Part shown: positions 51,711 to 63,221 of the stretch, in pieces
Layout: every line of letters begins with the position of its first letter
How positions within the stretch are numbered: position 1 is the first letter of the stretch
From: Viscum album
Lineage: Eukaryota; Streptophyta; Magnoliopsida; Santalales; Viscaceae
Assembly (NCBI GenBank): GCA_963277665.1
Contig: OY728122.1
Coordinates: 2,124,450,024-2,124,514,023, forward strand
Direction: 5' to 3'
DNA length: 64,000 nt
The notes under the pieces: generated by a model
The model's database searches: none
What the model was told of the DNA's origin: nothing
What the model saw: only the letters and a program-made list of their open reading frames with translations
Position numbers and translations under genes: made by a program

Positions 51711-53733
51711 TGTCACATCCATATACTTATTATCAGGTATTTTTCCTAATATATTCTCAGCCTATCTTTCCAACTTATACCCCCCTTTAATCCCCTTAAA
51801 TTTTGATGAAAATGGACAAGTTTTGGGTGGCTAGAACAAGATGCATGGTTTGGCCGCACAATTTACTAAACCATGCTGACAAACAATGCATAGTGTCTAG
51901 GTCATTATTTTGTTTTTTATTCCAATTTTCCCTTCTGTAATTAAACCTGCCTCTCCCCTTTCTTCCCCCATTCAATCCTAGTAGCCATATAAGGCCCCCA
52001 AGCTCCCTCAAGGTCCCTTTGAACCCATTTTAAAGGGGTTTAGGTGGGGGAAATATCAATATTCTTCAAGTAAGTGATTTATAATTTGTTTTTATTCTTT
52101 ATATCTAGGGTTTATTCCCTAATTATTGAAGTTCCAAATGTTCAACAACTAGGTATTCATACCTAGGGTTTATTTTTGAGTTTCTTGGTTCAATCTTCTT
52201 GGTTAGGGTTCGTTTTCATTCCATTGTGGTGCAGCGGTGGTGTGGTTGAAGTTTCAGAAAAATATTTGGGGTTTTTGACATCTAAGGGTAGGTGTTTCAA
52301 TGTGTAAGAATTATTTGATGAGCTATCATTCTTTATTTACCTTCCAAGAATGTTTCATACCTTTTTTGTGTGGTGAAAAAATTATTTTTGATGGAATTAT
52401 TTAAGCGTTTGATTATAAATTTGCATTTTTTTCTTCAAATTGTGTGTTTTTCATTTGTAACTCATGTGGTATCATTTGAAGGAGTTATATAATAGATTTA
52501 AATGGTTCATTAAATGTTACTAGGGATTGAAATTCAGTTTTTATGGTATTGGGGTGAATTTGGACTTGGATGTGGGTTTTAAAATGGATTTTTCATGCAA
52601 AGACTGGTTTTACTTCTTAAAATTGTTTTATGAAAATTTTAAATGGGTTAGTGAGATACACAATGGGTGAAAACAATGTTGGGTTTTTTTGGTGTGTGTA
52701 TGATTCAAAAATGTTATTTTTATGTGAAAATGGTAAATTATAACATGTGGAACCTATTTGAGCACAAAGAAGGAAACATGGGTATCTAGGTGGGTGGACG
52801 AAGACTATTATGCTAGTGATCTGGTAAAGGTATCATCCCTATTTCACATAGAAAGTTTGATGATGATAACACTGACTAAACTTTTATAATTTTTTGGGAC
52901 CCCTAGGCCGTTGGGGTTTTCCCTCTTTGTGGCTCATGCATTATAAGGGTATTAGTTATGGTTACTTATTCACCGAGATACGTTGTATCTAGGGCTCCAC
53001 AACTAGCTACTACCTAGGGTTGTTCCTGTGACTTGTTCTCATTGGACATATCATATTTACCATCAGAATATGGTGTATTTTTCTAGAAAATTCAATTGAA
53101 TGTGTGTTTTATTTAAAAGTTTACATTATTCCATGTTTTCCTCTTGAAATCTATTTTATTTTAAAGTTGCACCTTTAGAAATTGTTACTACCATTTTTTG
53201 GTTATAAAAAATTGAAATCATTTTGTCTTAAATTTTTTATAACATGGAATATTTTTGGCGGAATCCTATTGGACTTAGTCTCACACCTTACTTACACTTT
53301 TGGGTATAAGTATAACTGATAATGTTTAACACTGGTAAGGGAAAGGTCTTGGAGAAGGCAGTTCATGTTGTTACATTCTCTTTCAGGTGCGGTGTTGTGG
53401 AAAGGAATTTGGGGTGATGTCCCCTTTCCATGTCATGGTTCTTGAGTCATAATTTCTTCTCCTTCTGATTTGTTCCCCTCTTGGGGTTTTGTTTAAAACT
53501 ATTTAATTAAATTCTGATTTTTTGAAGGATTTTTTGGTATGAATTTCCAGATTTGGTTTATTTATTATTATTGGTTGTTTTATGTTTCTGAACTTAGGTA
53601 AATCATTCCCAAACCATTTTTTATGAAACCCATGCACTTGTTCTAGCCCATGGGGAAAAGGTAACCCCCCTAGGGCATTGTCAAGGACTGGTCGGGTGCT
53701 CGTTTGGATGCTGACGAGATCTGGTTCGTGATA
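51711..53733 (+). mobile_element. 5' LTR of Ty3/gypsy element G3
   Basis: The proposed start TGTCACATCC is a common gypsy LTR start. The end is placed three bases before the primer binding site at 53737. It contains donor-like TTCAAGTAAGTGA at 52070, acceptor-like TTCTCTTTCAGG at 53385, and CTAGCCCATGGGGA (53644), which parallels the antisense LTR at 17371. The 3' LTR lies outside the window. Length would be 2023 bp. Confidence 0.7.
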
Positions 53734-53736
53734 AAA

Positions 53737-53748
53737 TGGTATCAGAGG
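53737..53748 (+). other. Primer binding site of G3
   Basis: TGGTATCAGAGG, one base from the consensus TGGTATCAGAGC complementary to initiator tRNA-Met. Best preserved of the primer sites here. Confidence 0.85.
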
Positions 53749-54069
53749 AAGGAAAATCTCTTTGGGTCATATTATTTGGGATGAGTTTGGTCAGACTAAA
53801 TATAGGACTATTAGGGATAAGAGTTCTAGTTTTGATTAGGGTTCCTGGCTCATACCTCTCATGAAAGACCTCGAGTCTCCATGGGATGTGGGGAGTTTTG
53901 TTTGGATTCACTTCCAGATGAGACGTGCGGTCTGTGGACCACACATGGAAATTGGGTGGGGGTGGAGAAGTTGTTTATTTCATTGTGGAGATGAATTAGA
54001 TTTATTTATATTTGATGTTATTTTATATTTTTCGTAATTGTTGTACTAATGTTTTCTCTTGTGACTGTT

Positions 54070-55110
54070 GCCTTTTTTAGCAACATTCCTCCCTGGAAAT
54101 CTCACATGCACCCATGGGTGGAAGTCAGGGAGTGCTCTCCCTCACCACTTGATCAGAGGTGGGTAGAAGCTATGGTTTGGTCTATAAAAGCTATAAGACA
54201 AGGAGAGGCTCTTAATCATGATCTTACTCCATCTAGATAAGATGATTCTGGTCTTAATAAAGACAAATCCCAAGAGTTTTTTAAGAACATGCCTCCTACA
54301 TTCCGAGGTAGCATAATACCCCAAGAAGTAGAAGAGTGGATTGAGAAGATCAAGGGAATGTTCGAGTTTCTTGAAACACTTTAGGAGGTCAGGGTAAAAT
54401 ATGAATCATTTCTATCAGAGGGTCCCAGATGAATATAGTGGGAATCAGTGCTTTAAGCTTGGAAGCATGAGAAGATGAGCTAGAATGACTTCAAGGTTTC
54501 CTTTAATGACCAGTACTATCTGGAAGTCTTGGATTATGATAGATCATAGGAGTTTATGGAACACAGACTAGGGGACCAGTCAGTGATGGATTATTCCAAC
54601 TTCCTCTCCAAGTTAGTCCGATATGCACATGAAATGGTCTCCAATAAGTATATAAAGGCCTAGAAGTTTGGGAGGGGTTTGCAGCTAGAGATCTATTCTC
54701 TGGTATTTTGGTTCAAGATGAAGACCTATGCGGAGGTGGTTAATTGGGATTGAATGGTAGAGATTTGTCATAAGGTAATGTATGGTTTTATTGGGACAAT
54801 ATCAGTGATGAACAATGTAAGTTCATTGGATAATGAAAGGAAGCGAGAGGAGTAGGGGAAGAAGGGTGGTGGTAGTTTGCACCATCCTCCCAGTCAGTTT
54901 TCATATGTGGAATCTGATGCATGGTTCGTTGTGTTCTACTAGTGTGGGAGGCCAGGGCACACCCGACCTGCATGTACATCTTCTCAAAGACCATGTTATT
55001 AGTGTGGATATCTAGGGAACTTTTAATGATTTTTCAAGGTGGCATGTCCACTTCAGAGTGGGGCGAGATCTGTGGCTTCGAAGGGAGTACTTGTTCAGTC
55101 AGATCCATTG
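54070..55110 (+). pseudogene. G3 gag (Ty3/gypsy), interrupted downstream by the CACTA element
   Basis: FFKNMPPTFRGSIIPQEVEEW at about 54275 and IEKIKGMFEFLETL match the retrotransposon gag core (FLRxxPPTFxGxxDPxxAExW). FNDQYYLEVL and EFMEHRLGDQSVMDYSNFLS follow at 54505-54600. The zinc knuckle is at about 54940-55000 (YxCGRPGHTRPAC then RPCYxCG), with one position just before CGRPGH on a TAG. Stops and frame changes are present but fewer than in G1. Coding ends shortly before the CACTA terminus at 55145; protease and RT must lie beyond the insertion, outside the window. Confidence 0.85.
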
Positions 55111-55144
55111 AGGATAGTAGGTTATCAGTTTGGAGGCCATAGTG

Positions 55145-55172
55145 CACTAGTGTAGAAAACGTTATTTACGTC
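55145..55172 (+). repeat. Left terminal inverted repeat of the CACTA element
   Basis: Begins CACTAGTGTAGAAAACG and leads to TTATTTACGTC, the same ACGTC word used in the subterminal hairpins. The extent of the inverted repeat cannot be measured without the right end. Confidence 0.85.
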
Positions 55173-55184
55173 ACCATTTTTTAC

Positions 55185-55830
55185 GTCGGTTATATATAAC
55201 CGACATGAGAATCTATGAAACGTGGTTTTTTACGTCAGTTATTTAATAACAGACGTAACAAATGAGTTGAGTATCTTTTTAACGTCGGTTATTTTAATAA
55301 CTGATTTTACAAATCGCGCGTGTTCGGTTTTTACGTCGGTTATTTTATAACCGACATAAAAAACCAAAGCGCGGGGGTTTTTTATGTCGGTTATTTGATA
55401 ACTGACGTAAAAAACGAGATATCTAGGCATTTTTTATGTTGGTTATAAAATAACCGATGTAAAAAACGTGATATCAACGAGTTTTTTACATTGGTTATTT
55501 TATAACCGACATAAAAAACCAAAGCGCGGGGGGTTTTTTTAGGTCAGTTATTTTATAACTGACGTAAAAAACGAGATATCTACGAGTTTTTACATCGGTT
55601 ATAAAATAACCTATGTAAAAAACCAAAGGGCGGGGGGTTTTTTACGTCGGTTATTTTATAACCGACATAAATAAATGAGATATCTATGAGTTTTTTACAT
55701 CGGTTATAAAATAACTGACATAAAAAACCAAAGCGCGGGGGTTTTTTTACGTCTGTTTTCAAATAACCAACGTTATAAATTTAAAAATAGTTTATAACGT
55801 CGGTTATATAATAACCGACGTTATAAAACA
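55185..55830. repeat. Subterminal array of 13 hairpin repeats, period near 51 bp
   Basis: Each unit is a palindrome of the type TTTACGTCGGTTAT, spacer of A/T, ATAACCGACGTAAA. Copies start near 55188, 55227, 55277, 55328, 55377, 55428, 55481, 55532, 55584, 55635, 55689, 55743 and 55788. Between hairpins are short linkers of two kinds: CCAAAGCGCGGGGG and GAGATATCTAYGAG, which tend to alternate. Some copies have T for C in CpG or compensating changes. In EnSpm elements such arrays bind the TNPA/TNP1 protein; here that role is inferred. Confidence 0.9.
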
Positions 55831-55839
55831 TTTAAAAAT

Positions 55840-56014
55840 TTTAAGCCCCGTGGACTGTCATTTACGTTTTTTCGATCGACAGTCCGCCGTCTCGTCTCTC
55901 TCGCGTGGTAAACCCTAATCGGCTCGTCGATCGACCTGCGTTAAACTCATTTTGGATTCATCGTTTATCATCTTTAGTCTCCTCTAATCTATCATCTCAA
56001 CTCGCAACACTCAA
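55840..56014 (+). promoter_or_regulatory. CACTA leader: promoter/5' untranslated exon
   Basis: GC-richer than its surroundings and rich in CpG: GATCGACAGTCCGCCGTC and CTCGTCGATCGACCTGCG. No start codon leads into a frame. It ends at CACTCAA|GTAAGC, a good splice donor (GT at 56015). No TATA box was recognised, so the transcription start is unknown. Confidence 0.55.
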
Positions 56015-58277
56015 GTAAGCATTCCACGAATTTATTTCGTTCGTTTTTTTTTCAGATAGTCTATATTTATGTTTTGCGATATTTTTGTTTAAACTAGGTT
56101 AGATTCTTCCATTTCGAACCCTATTACATCTTTTTGAATATCGTTGGCACCGGACATTCATTTTTATCTTGAGTGTCTTGTTTTTGTATTTCTTTATAAA
56201 ACAAATTTTGATATATTACCTTGCATTTAATGACTCAAAATCCTCCTATGTTGGAAACATATTTGGGGTTATTTATTGAAGGAATATGGAGCGATTAAGG
56301 AAATATTTGGAATATTTCCTGATTTGACCAGTTTGAATTTTATTATCAAAAATAAATTTGAGGTATGGTTGATTCATCCATTCCTTTTATCCTATATTTC
56401 ATTTAACGCTCAGGTTCATCTAACAATTTTGTAGTTGGATAACCAATAATGTTTATGTGATTGGAGAATTAAAAGAAATTATCATCATATATAGTGAATC
56501 ATCCCTGTTGAGTGTCTTATCATAGAATAGGAATCAATCATCCATATTGAAGATGTCATTTTTTTAGAAAACAAAAACCATTAATGTAAACCATTTATCA
56601 TTCATTAATTGAACTAAAATAAATATTTACAAATGAGTTATAATGGAACATAATAAAATAAATATTTATCATTCACCCTCATAGAGTCTAATAAATCTAT
56701 GATAAACCATTTGTTTTCTTTAATGGAAACAAATTCACTTTTACCCACTTTGTATTTTTAGAAGACACTAAACTCCCTTATAATTTCACCCTTATGGGAA
56801 GTATTAAACATCATTATATCCCTTTAAAAAATCTAAATGTCACAGAAATATCATGCATCCATTTTGTCTTATAGGACTCTACTATAGATAAGTATACCAT
56901 TTTTTATATTATTAGTTATGATAAACTCTATCATAACATCATAAATATATGTTTATAAAAATGGGAATATCATAATTCTCATGATTTTAGTTGAGAATAA
57001 TGATAATGTTTTTTATTAATGATAATATAGACATGGGTAATTTTACAAAAATAATGTGAACTTGAATAATGAATGTTACTTATATGTATTTCACAAGATT
57101 TTTTGATTTTATGTCACAAAACTAATTGATGATCGAATACAACGAATAATTGCACCACCAACCAAAGTGAGACCAGTGTATTGTTCTATTTTAGAAATTC
57201 AGGATTGAATCAATGAGATTGTGATTTATTTATTTTTTAGAGTTTCTGAATCAAGATACTATATTCTATTTCAAATGGGTATTTGTTTGTTTTTTGATGT
57301 TTCACGATTTTATTTCATGTAGGTTTTTCTTTTTCATGGATTACTTCATAAAGTGGTCTCAGTTCATTTGATTTTGTGTTTCCTTTGACACCATCCCCCC
57401 TCAATGACTATGATCTCTCATTGCCAGTTTTTCTCTAATTGTTCTCTCATACACCTTTTGGATTTGATGGTTGATTACAAACATATTTATTCAAATATTT
57501 AAGCTGGATTATATGAATTTTTTAGGATTATATTGCTGTTTTATGCCACTTTATTTATTATTCTATCCAATACTAAGACCCTTTCTAGTAAGAAAAATTT
57601 CATAAGAAATACGATTAGACTCTTCATCATATTTCATGAATTTTTTTTAATAATGTCATGTTTTAAAAAAAAATTTATATCAAAGATGTGGAAACGGGTG
57701 GTGTCTAGGAGGTGTCCAAGGGGGTGGGTGGGTGTGAGTGGCTGTCCACGGGGGTGGGGGCCTGTCCAGAGGGTTTTGGGGGTTGTCCGGGGGGGGGGGG
57801 GGGGGCTGTCCAGAGGGTTGGGGGTGTCTAGGGGGTGTTGAAGGGGTAGGGGTGGGGGGGTGGTGTCTAGGAGGGGGGGTGTCTAGAGGGGTGGGGAGAT
57901 GTCCGGAGGGTTGGGGGGTGTCCAGGGGTGGTCCAAGGGGGTGGGTGGGAGTGAGGGGCTGTCCAAGGGGGTGGGGGCCTATCCAGAGGGTTTTGGGGGT
58001 TGTCTGGGGGGTGGGGGTGATTCTCAGGTTTACTCCATTTTCTCCAATTTTTTATCAACTATGTAGGCGACATGGTTTTCTTTGATTCAATGAAATTTAA
58101 AACTGTTATATCTAACTATATTTTGTTTTAAAAATAATATTCAAGCACATTTTCTTAAATACCCATAGATTTGTTTTATATTTTAAATTGTTTTATATTC
58201 AAATTATGATTTTTTTCATATAAACATATATTTGTCTTATCTTAAAAAAATATATTTTTTGTTGATATTTGTTATAG
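56015..58277 (+). other. Putative 5' intron of the CACTA transposase gene
   Basis: Donor GTAAGC at 56015 and acceptor TTTGTTATAG ending at 58277, seven bases before the transposase start codon. The 2.26 kb between is AT-rich with no frame of note, apart from the guanine-rich array at 57700. Splicing is inferred from the signals and the lack of coding. Confidence 0.5.
57700..58015 (+). repeat. Guanine-rich minisatellite in the CACTA intron
   Basis: Built from GTGTCCAGGGGG / GTCTAGGGGG words separated by G-runs, with one run of about 17 Gs at 57789-57805. A segment of about 85 bp (GTCCAAGGGGGTGGGTGGG ... GAGGGTTTTGGGGG) occurs twice, at about 57714 and 57931, 217 bp apart. The strand asymmetry is extreme. 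Long glycine-rich or proline-rich frames across it are repeat artefacts. Confidence 0.9.
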
Positions 58278-58283
58278 GTAATA

Positions 58284-61200
58284 ATGAGTCGAAGTTGGAT
58301 TACGGCACATCGAATGAGGAATGAATTTGAGGAAGGTGTTGATGCCTTTTTGGAATTTTCAAAACGAAATGTTCCAAGTAGTGACATTTTTTTCTGTCCA
58401 TGCCTGAAATGTTTGAATATGAAGAAGTTGAAAAGTAGAGAGATAAAAGATCATATGATTTGTCATGGTTTTAATCCGAGTTACAACCCTTGGATTTGGC
58501 ATGGTGAAACTGGACGGAATGTCACTGATGATGATGATTCGCAAGATGGTAACTCCGATGGAATTGAAGAAATGATTCGTGATATTGTAGAAGAACAAAT
58601 TGAGATAGAACCGACAGTTGCACGTCTATATGGTGATGCTGAAAAACCATTATATCCTGGTTGTACAAATTTTACGGTTTTTTCGGCGGTGTTAATATTG
58701 ATTAACCTGAAGGCGAAACATGTATGGAGTGAAAAAAGTTTTATAGAGCTACTACAATTGATGAAAGACATTTTTATAAAAGATAACTATCTTCCAAATT
58801 CACATTTCAAAGCCAAGAAAATATTATGCCCGATGGGATTGGGATATAAGAAAATACATGCCTTCCCGAATGATTTCATTATATATAGGAAGGAATATGA
58901 ATTTCTGTCAGAGTGTCCTAAATATGGGACATCACAGTATAAGGTGAAAGAAAAATCACAGGCTGGTGTATAGATTACAAAGCTCCCTTCAAAGGTATTT
59001 TGGTATCTTCCTATAATTAATCATTTCAAACATTTATTTTCTAATTCACATGATGCAAAAAGGTTAAGATGGCATGCTGAAGAGTGGGTATGTGATAGAA
59101 AAATATGTCATCCAGCTGATTGTCCACAATGGAAGAAAATTGATGCGCTGTATTCTACATTTGAAAATGAAATTAGAAATCTCAGACTAGGGTTGTGCAC
59201 AGATGGAATGAATCCATACCGAACCCTCAGTAGCACAAATAGTTCATGACCTGTTTTATTGGTAATTTACAACTTCTCTCCCGAAGTTTGTATGAAGCGC
59301 AAATATGTCATGTTGAGTATAATGATCTCTGGTCCAAAGAAACCTGGTAATGATATTGATGTTTACTTGTCACCGTTGATTGATGATTTGAAACTGTTAT
59401 GGGCTGATGGTATTAGGGTGTATGATTCTTATAAAATGGAATATTTTCAACTGCATGCAGTGCTTCTGTCTACTATAAATGACTTCCCAGCATATGGAAA
59501 TTTGTCTGGATACAGTGTTAAAGGGAATAAAGCTTGTTCAATTTGTGAACAACAGATGTCATATTGTCAATTGCATCATGGGAGGAAAACAATATACATG
59601 GGTCATCAAAAGTTTTTGCCTATGGAACACCCTTATAGAAGACTAAAAAAAGGCATTCAATGGCTCACAAGAATTTGATACTGCTCTAAAACCTTTATCC
59701 CCTGATCTGTATTTTGAGAGGGTGAAAAACCTTGATGTGTCATTGGGAAAGACACAGAAATCTGGTAATGATAGACATATTTGGAAGAAAATGTCAATTT
59801 TTTTTGAGCTACCGTATTTGAGGTATCATGAAGTTCAACATAATATTGATGTCATGCACGTGGAGAAGAATATCTGTGATTCTTTGATTGGAACATTGTT
59901 ATATATTAAAGGAAAGACTAAAGATGGGTTGAATGAAAGATTAGACTTACTATTAATGGGAATATGTTTGGAGTTAGCTCCCACTCCTAAAGGAAGATGA
60001 ACATTTCTTCCCCCGGCTTGTCATACATTATCGAAGAGGGAGAAAATTAGCTTCTGTCAGTGTCTTCATGATACCAAAGTGCCTCAAGGTTATTCTTTTA
60101 ATGTAAATTTTTTTGTCTCATTGAAGGACTTGAAGTTTATAGGTATGAAATCACATGATTGTCACGTCATGATGCAACAAATTCTACCAGTTGCATTGCG
60201 TGGAATATTTCCCATTCATGTTAAAAAGACTATAATGAAGTTGTGTTATTTTTTCAATTCAATTTGTAACAAGGCGATTGATGTGAATGCTTTGAACATT
60301 TTGGAAAAGGATGCAATTTTTATACTTTTTCAATTAGAAATGTATTTTCCTCCAACTTTTTTTGATATAATGGTGCATTTAATGATTCATCTGGTTCGAG
60401 AAATTAAGCTTTGTGGACCTGTATATCTTCATTGGATTTATCCTTTTGAAAGGTATATGAAAATATTAAAGGGTTATGTTAAAAATCTATATCGACCTCA
60501 AGCCTCCATTATTGAAAAGTATATTTCTGAGGAGGTAGCAGAGTTTTTTACGAGCTACTTGGCTGTGGCGCAACACATAGGATTTCCTCCATCTCGCCAT
60601 GAACGAGTTAATAATTAGGGGAAGGGGATTCGCGGCTTGAAAGTCAAATCATTTTCAGCTGAACAGATGAAGAAGTTAGAATCATACATCTTGAATAACA
60701 TAGCTGATGCTCAACCGTATATCACATTGCATATTAATGAGTTGAAACAATGTCATCCAAAGAAGAAAGAAATGTGGATTTTGAATGAGCACAACAGAAC
60801 TTTTTTGTCATGGATTAAAAATACTTTGCTTGGTAGATCAGATGTATTAGAGACATTAAAATGGATAGTGGGTGGTCCATGTTTAAATGTGATAACATGG
60901 TCGGGTTATGACATTAATGGTTATACATTTCATACGAAATATCAGGACAACAGAAGTGCAGTTCAGAATAGTGGTGTATTGGTGTTTGCAGAAGCAATTC
61001 ATTTTTCGAGTGCTAAGGAAAAAAACCCAATTTCTGCATCAAGTGCATATTATGGAGTGATTGAAGACATATGGGAGGTTGATTACTTTAAAATTAAAGT
61101 TCCCGTTTTTAACTGTAAATGGTTTAACGGTAACAACAGTGTCAGACACGATGAATTTGGAATGAAACTTGTTAATCTGAATAGATTGGAAGACACAACT

Positions 61201-61464
61201 GATTCTTTTATAATGGAAACACATGAAAAACAAATTTTCTATGTAGTAGATCAATCAGATATGCAGTCGGTTGTTGTTTTACAAGGGAAAAAACAATATG
61301 TTGGTGAGGATGAAGTTGATGAACATGATGATTTATGTGAGATCCCTACTTCCATGGAAAGATTAACAGAACATAATGATGATCATGTTGAGGACATAGT
61401 TTGTGCCATAAGGAATGATCACGACGAAGGAATTTGGGAAAACAATCCATTTGTACATTCCTAA
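58284..61464 (+). pseudogene. CACTA transposase, TNP2 type (4 stops, 1 frameshift)
   Basis: An apparently intronless frame of about 1060 codons. N-terminal transposase-associated domain: residues 3-75 (SWITAHRMRNEFEEGVDAFL, CPCLKC). The TNP2/Transposase_21 core follows: KIDALYSTFENEIRNLRLGL, KKPGNDIDVYLSPLIDDLKL, TINDFPAYGNLSGYSVKG with ACSIC, HGRKTIYMGH, and VQHNIDVMHVEKNICDSLIG. Next is a DUF4218-like part (60130-60590: FFNSICNKAID, LEMYFPPTFFDIMVHLMIHL, YPFERYMKILKGYVKN), then a DUF4216-like part (61060-61270: VIEDIWEVDYFKIKVPVF). In-frame stops: TAG 58971, TGA 59247 (a Trp in relatives), TGA 59998, TAG 60616. One extra A in the A-run near 59645 shifts the frame. The ATG at 58284 directly follows a splice acceptor. 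Otherwise full length; the transposase function is family knowledge. Confidence 0.93.
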
Positions 61465-61670
61465 AATTACAGATAACATATGTTTATTTCTTGTTTACAT
61501 TTATTTTTTCCATAAATGTTAGATATTGTAAGTTTTTTATTTATTAAAACATGTTTTAAAACAAAATAATTATATGTTTTTGTTTGTTTTAAGTTTGTTT
61601 ATTTTACTTTATAATGTTTATAACCATTACATGAATTATATATCTATTATTTTTGTTCACTGACAATTAC

Positions 61671-61787
61671 TTTACCATGTTTACCATGTTTACTAGGTTT
61701 ACCATTTTTACCATGTTTACTATCTTGACTATCTTGACCATCTGGACCATCTTTACCATCTTTACCATTTTTTAACATGCTTAACAT
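61671..61787 (+). repeat. 9-bp tandem repeat (TTTACCATG/TTTACCATC), about 13 units
   Basis: TTTACCATG, TTTACTAGG, TTTACCATT, TTGACTATC, TTGACCATC, TGGACCATC and TTTACCATC follow each other with an unbroken 9-base period. It lies in the spacer between the transposase stop and the second gene. The rest of 61465-61900 is AT-rich with no other feature. Confidence 0.85.
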
Positions 61788-61906
61788 ATTACCAATGTTT
61801 ACTATTATATAACTTAGTACACTTTTCTATTTTCTGATTACAGTAGTATGAAGATATTTGAATTTGTATATTTGTGAACTGACGTTTTTTTTTGATGTGA
61901 AGGATA

Positions 61907-63221
61907 ATGACAGATCATTCAGATGATCAACCACATGATTATGGAGAGGAGCATATTGCTGTTCATACCTCTGGGGATGAACATTCACATGCTCCTATTA
62001 TGACAAAGAGTTCAAAGGTTGGTAAATGTGGGTGCACACGTTTACCAAAATTATCACTTACCCGTACACAGGATCAGAGGATAGTCATTGAGTTTGATGA
62101 TGATGATATTCCTAGAGGTCCGAATGAAAAAGATTTTAAGAGTTTTGTAGCAACTCAAGCTAAGAGAAAAGTAAGAATTATGTATGATGATTGGAGAAGT
62201 GTGGATAAAGAGATTATCTCTCAGTTGTGGGAGACAATTTTGGTAAGATCTTTTGTCATTGTTTGAATATTATTTTAATGTTTCCAGTATATATAATATG
62301 TTTAACCTCTTCTTTATCAGATGACATTTGATATTCCTGACACTGGAAGAGTCAGGAAGAAATGCTTATCGTTGGCTGCCAGGAGATGGAGGGATTTCAA
62401 ATCAACCCTCTCATCTGATTTCATTTTTGGTCATAGGATTCATGTTAATCCATGTCGTATATATCCTTTTATAGATGAAGAAACATGGAGAATGATTTTT
62501 GAAAGTAGAAGAAAAGAGTCATTTCTGGTATGGGCAATGTAAAATTTTATAAACTTTCTTATATAAATGATTTTATTAATGTTTTGTTAATGTTTTCTTA
62601 TTCTTAAATTACAGCAAACAAGGAAAGCTCATCAGGAGATCCAATCTAAAAATGTATACCCTCATTGTTTATCTTGGGGAGGGTATGCATTATTGGAAGA
62701 ACAAATGATGGAAGAAAAATTTTAACAACTAAGAGCTGAGTCTTCAAGCTCTGGAGAGGTGGCCCCTCCATCCTCTCCATCTAGACATGAAAAATGGAAG
62801 AGAGCTCAGAAGGGAAAAAAGGGCAATATCTTTAGGAAGAATCGAGAATCATAGCTGAGAGGATTGTAAGATATCCATTTTATTTATTTAAGTTAACTAT
62901 TTTCTTCATATAATTTCAATCATTACAGAAATGTTCAATTAGTTAATACAAGACTCTCTTGAGGAGCAGAGTTCAGAGGGGACATTTACAGCTACTGGGC
63001 GGGAAGATATTTTATTTGCAGCATTGGGAAGGCCTGAACATCCTGGTCGTGTAAGAGGATATCCGGAAGGTGTATCGGTAAGAAAAGTGTTTCCATGTTC
63101 TTCAACATCTAACATTGAGGGGGTTTATAAAAAAATAGAATCCTTGGAGACTGAAGTTCATAATATTAATGCGACGATTGAGGAAAAGATTAGAGAGTCG
63201 ATGCAGTCTATGTTTGCATAA
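61907..63221 (+). pseudogene. CACTA second gene, N-terminal part: Transposase_24 (TNP1-like), four exons
   Basis: Proposed exons are 61907-62242, 62321-62527, 62615-62865 and 62939 onward. The first three introns have GT donors (GTAAGA, GTATGG, GTAAGA) and TTTATCAG/ATTACAG acceptors, and the reading frame is kept from exon 1 to exon 2. Exon 1: acidic start, TRLPKLSLTRTQDQRIVIEF, then DDWRSVDKEIISQLWETIL. Exon 2: RRWRDFKSTLSSDFI. Exon 3: HCLSWGGYALLEEQM and PSRHEKWKRAQ. Exon 4: EDILFAALGRPEHPGRVRGY, the EHPGRVRG signature of this family, and a short coiled-coil-like stretch. Damage: TAA within exon 3 after EEKF, a one-base shift before IAERI, a TAG early in exon 4, and TAA at 63219. Expected to bind the subterminal repeats by analogy with TNP1; not shown by sequence. 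Confidence 0.8.

Noticed and set aside
53681..53944. 87-codon minus-strand frame at the G3 primer site
   Set aside because: Antisense shadow across the LTR end, primer binding site and leader.
55239..55762. Two minus-strand frames in the CACTA hairpin region
   Set aside because: They are repetitive translations of the subterminal hairpins (KITDVK-like units).
55185..55830. CRISPR-like or bacterial attenuator array (regular hairpins)
   Set aside because: The linkers are repeated, not unique, the context is a CACTA terminus, and the organism is a plant.
57533..58085. Glycine-rich and proline-rich frames over the G-rich array
   Set aside because: Composition-driven; the reading frames exist only because G-runs lack stop codons.
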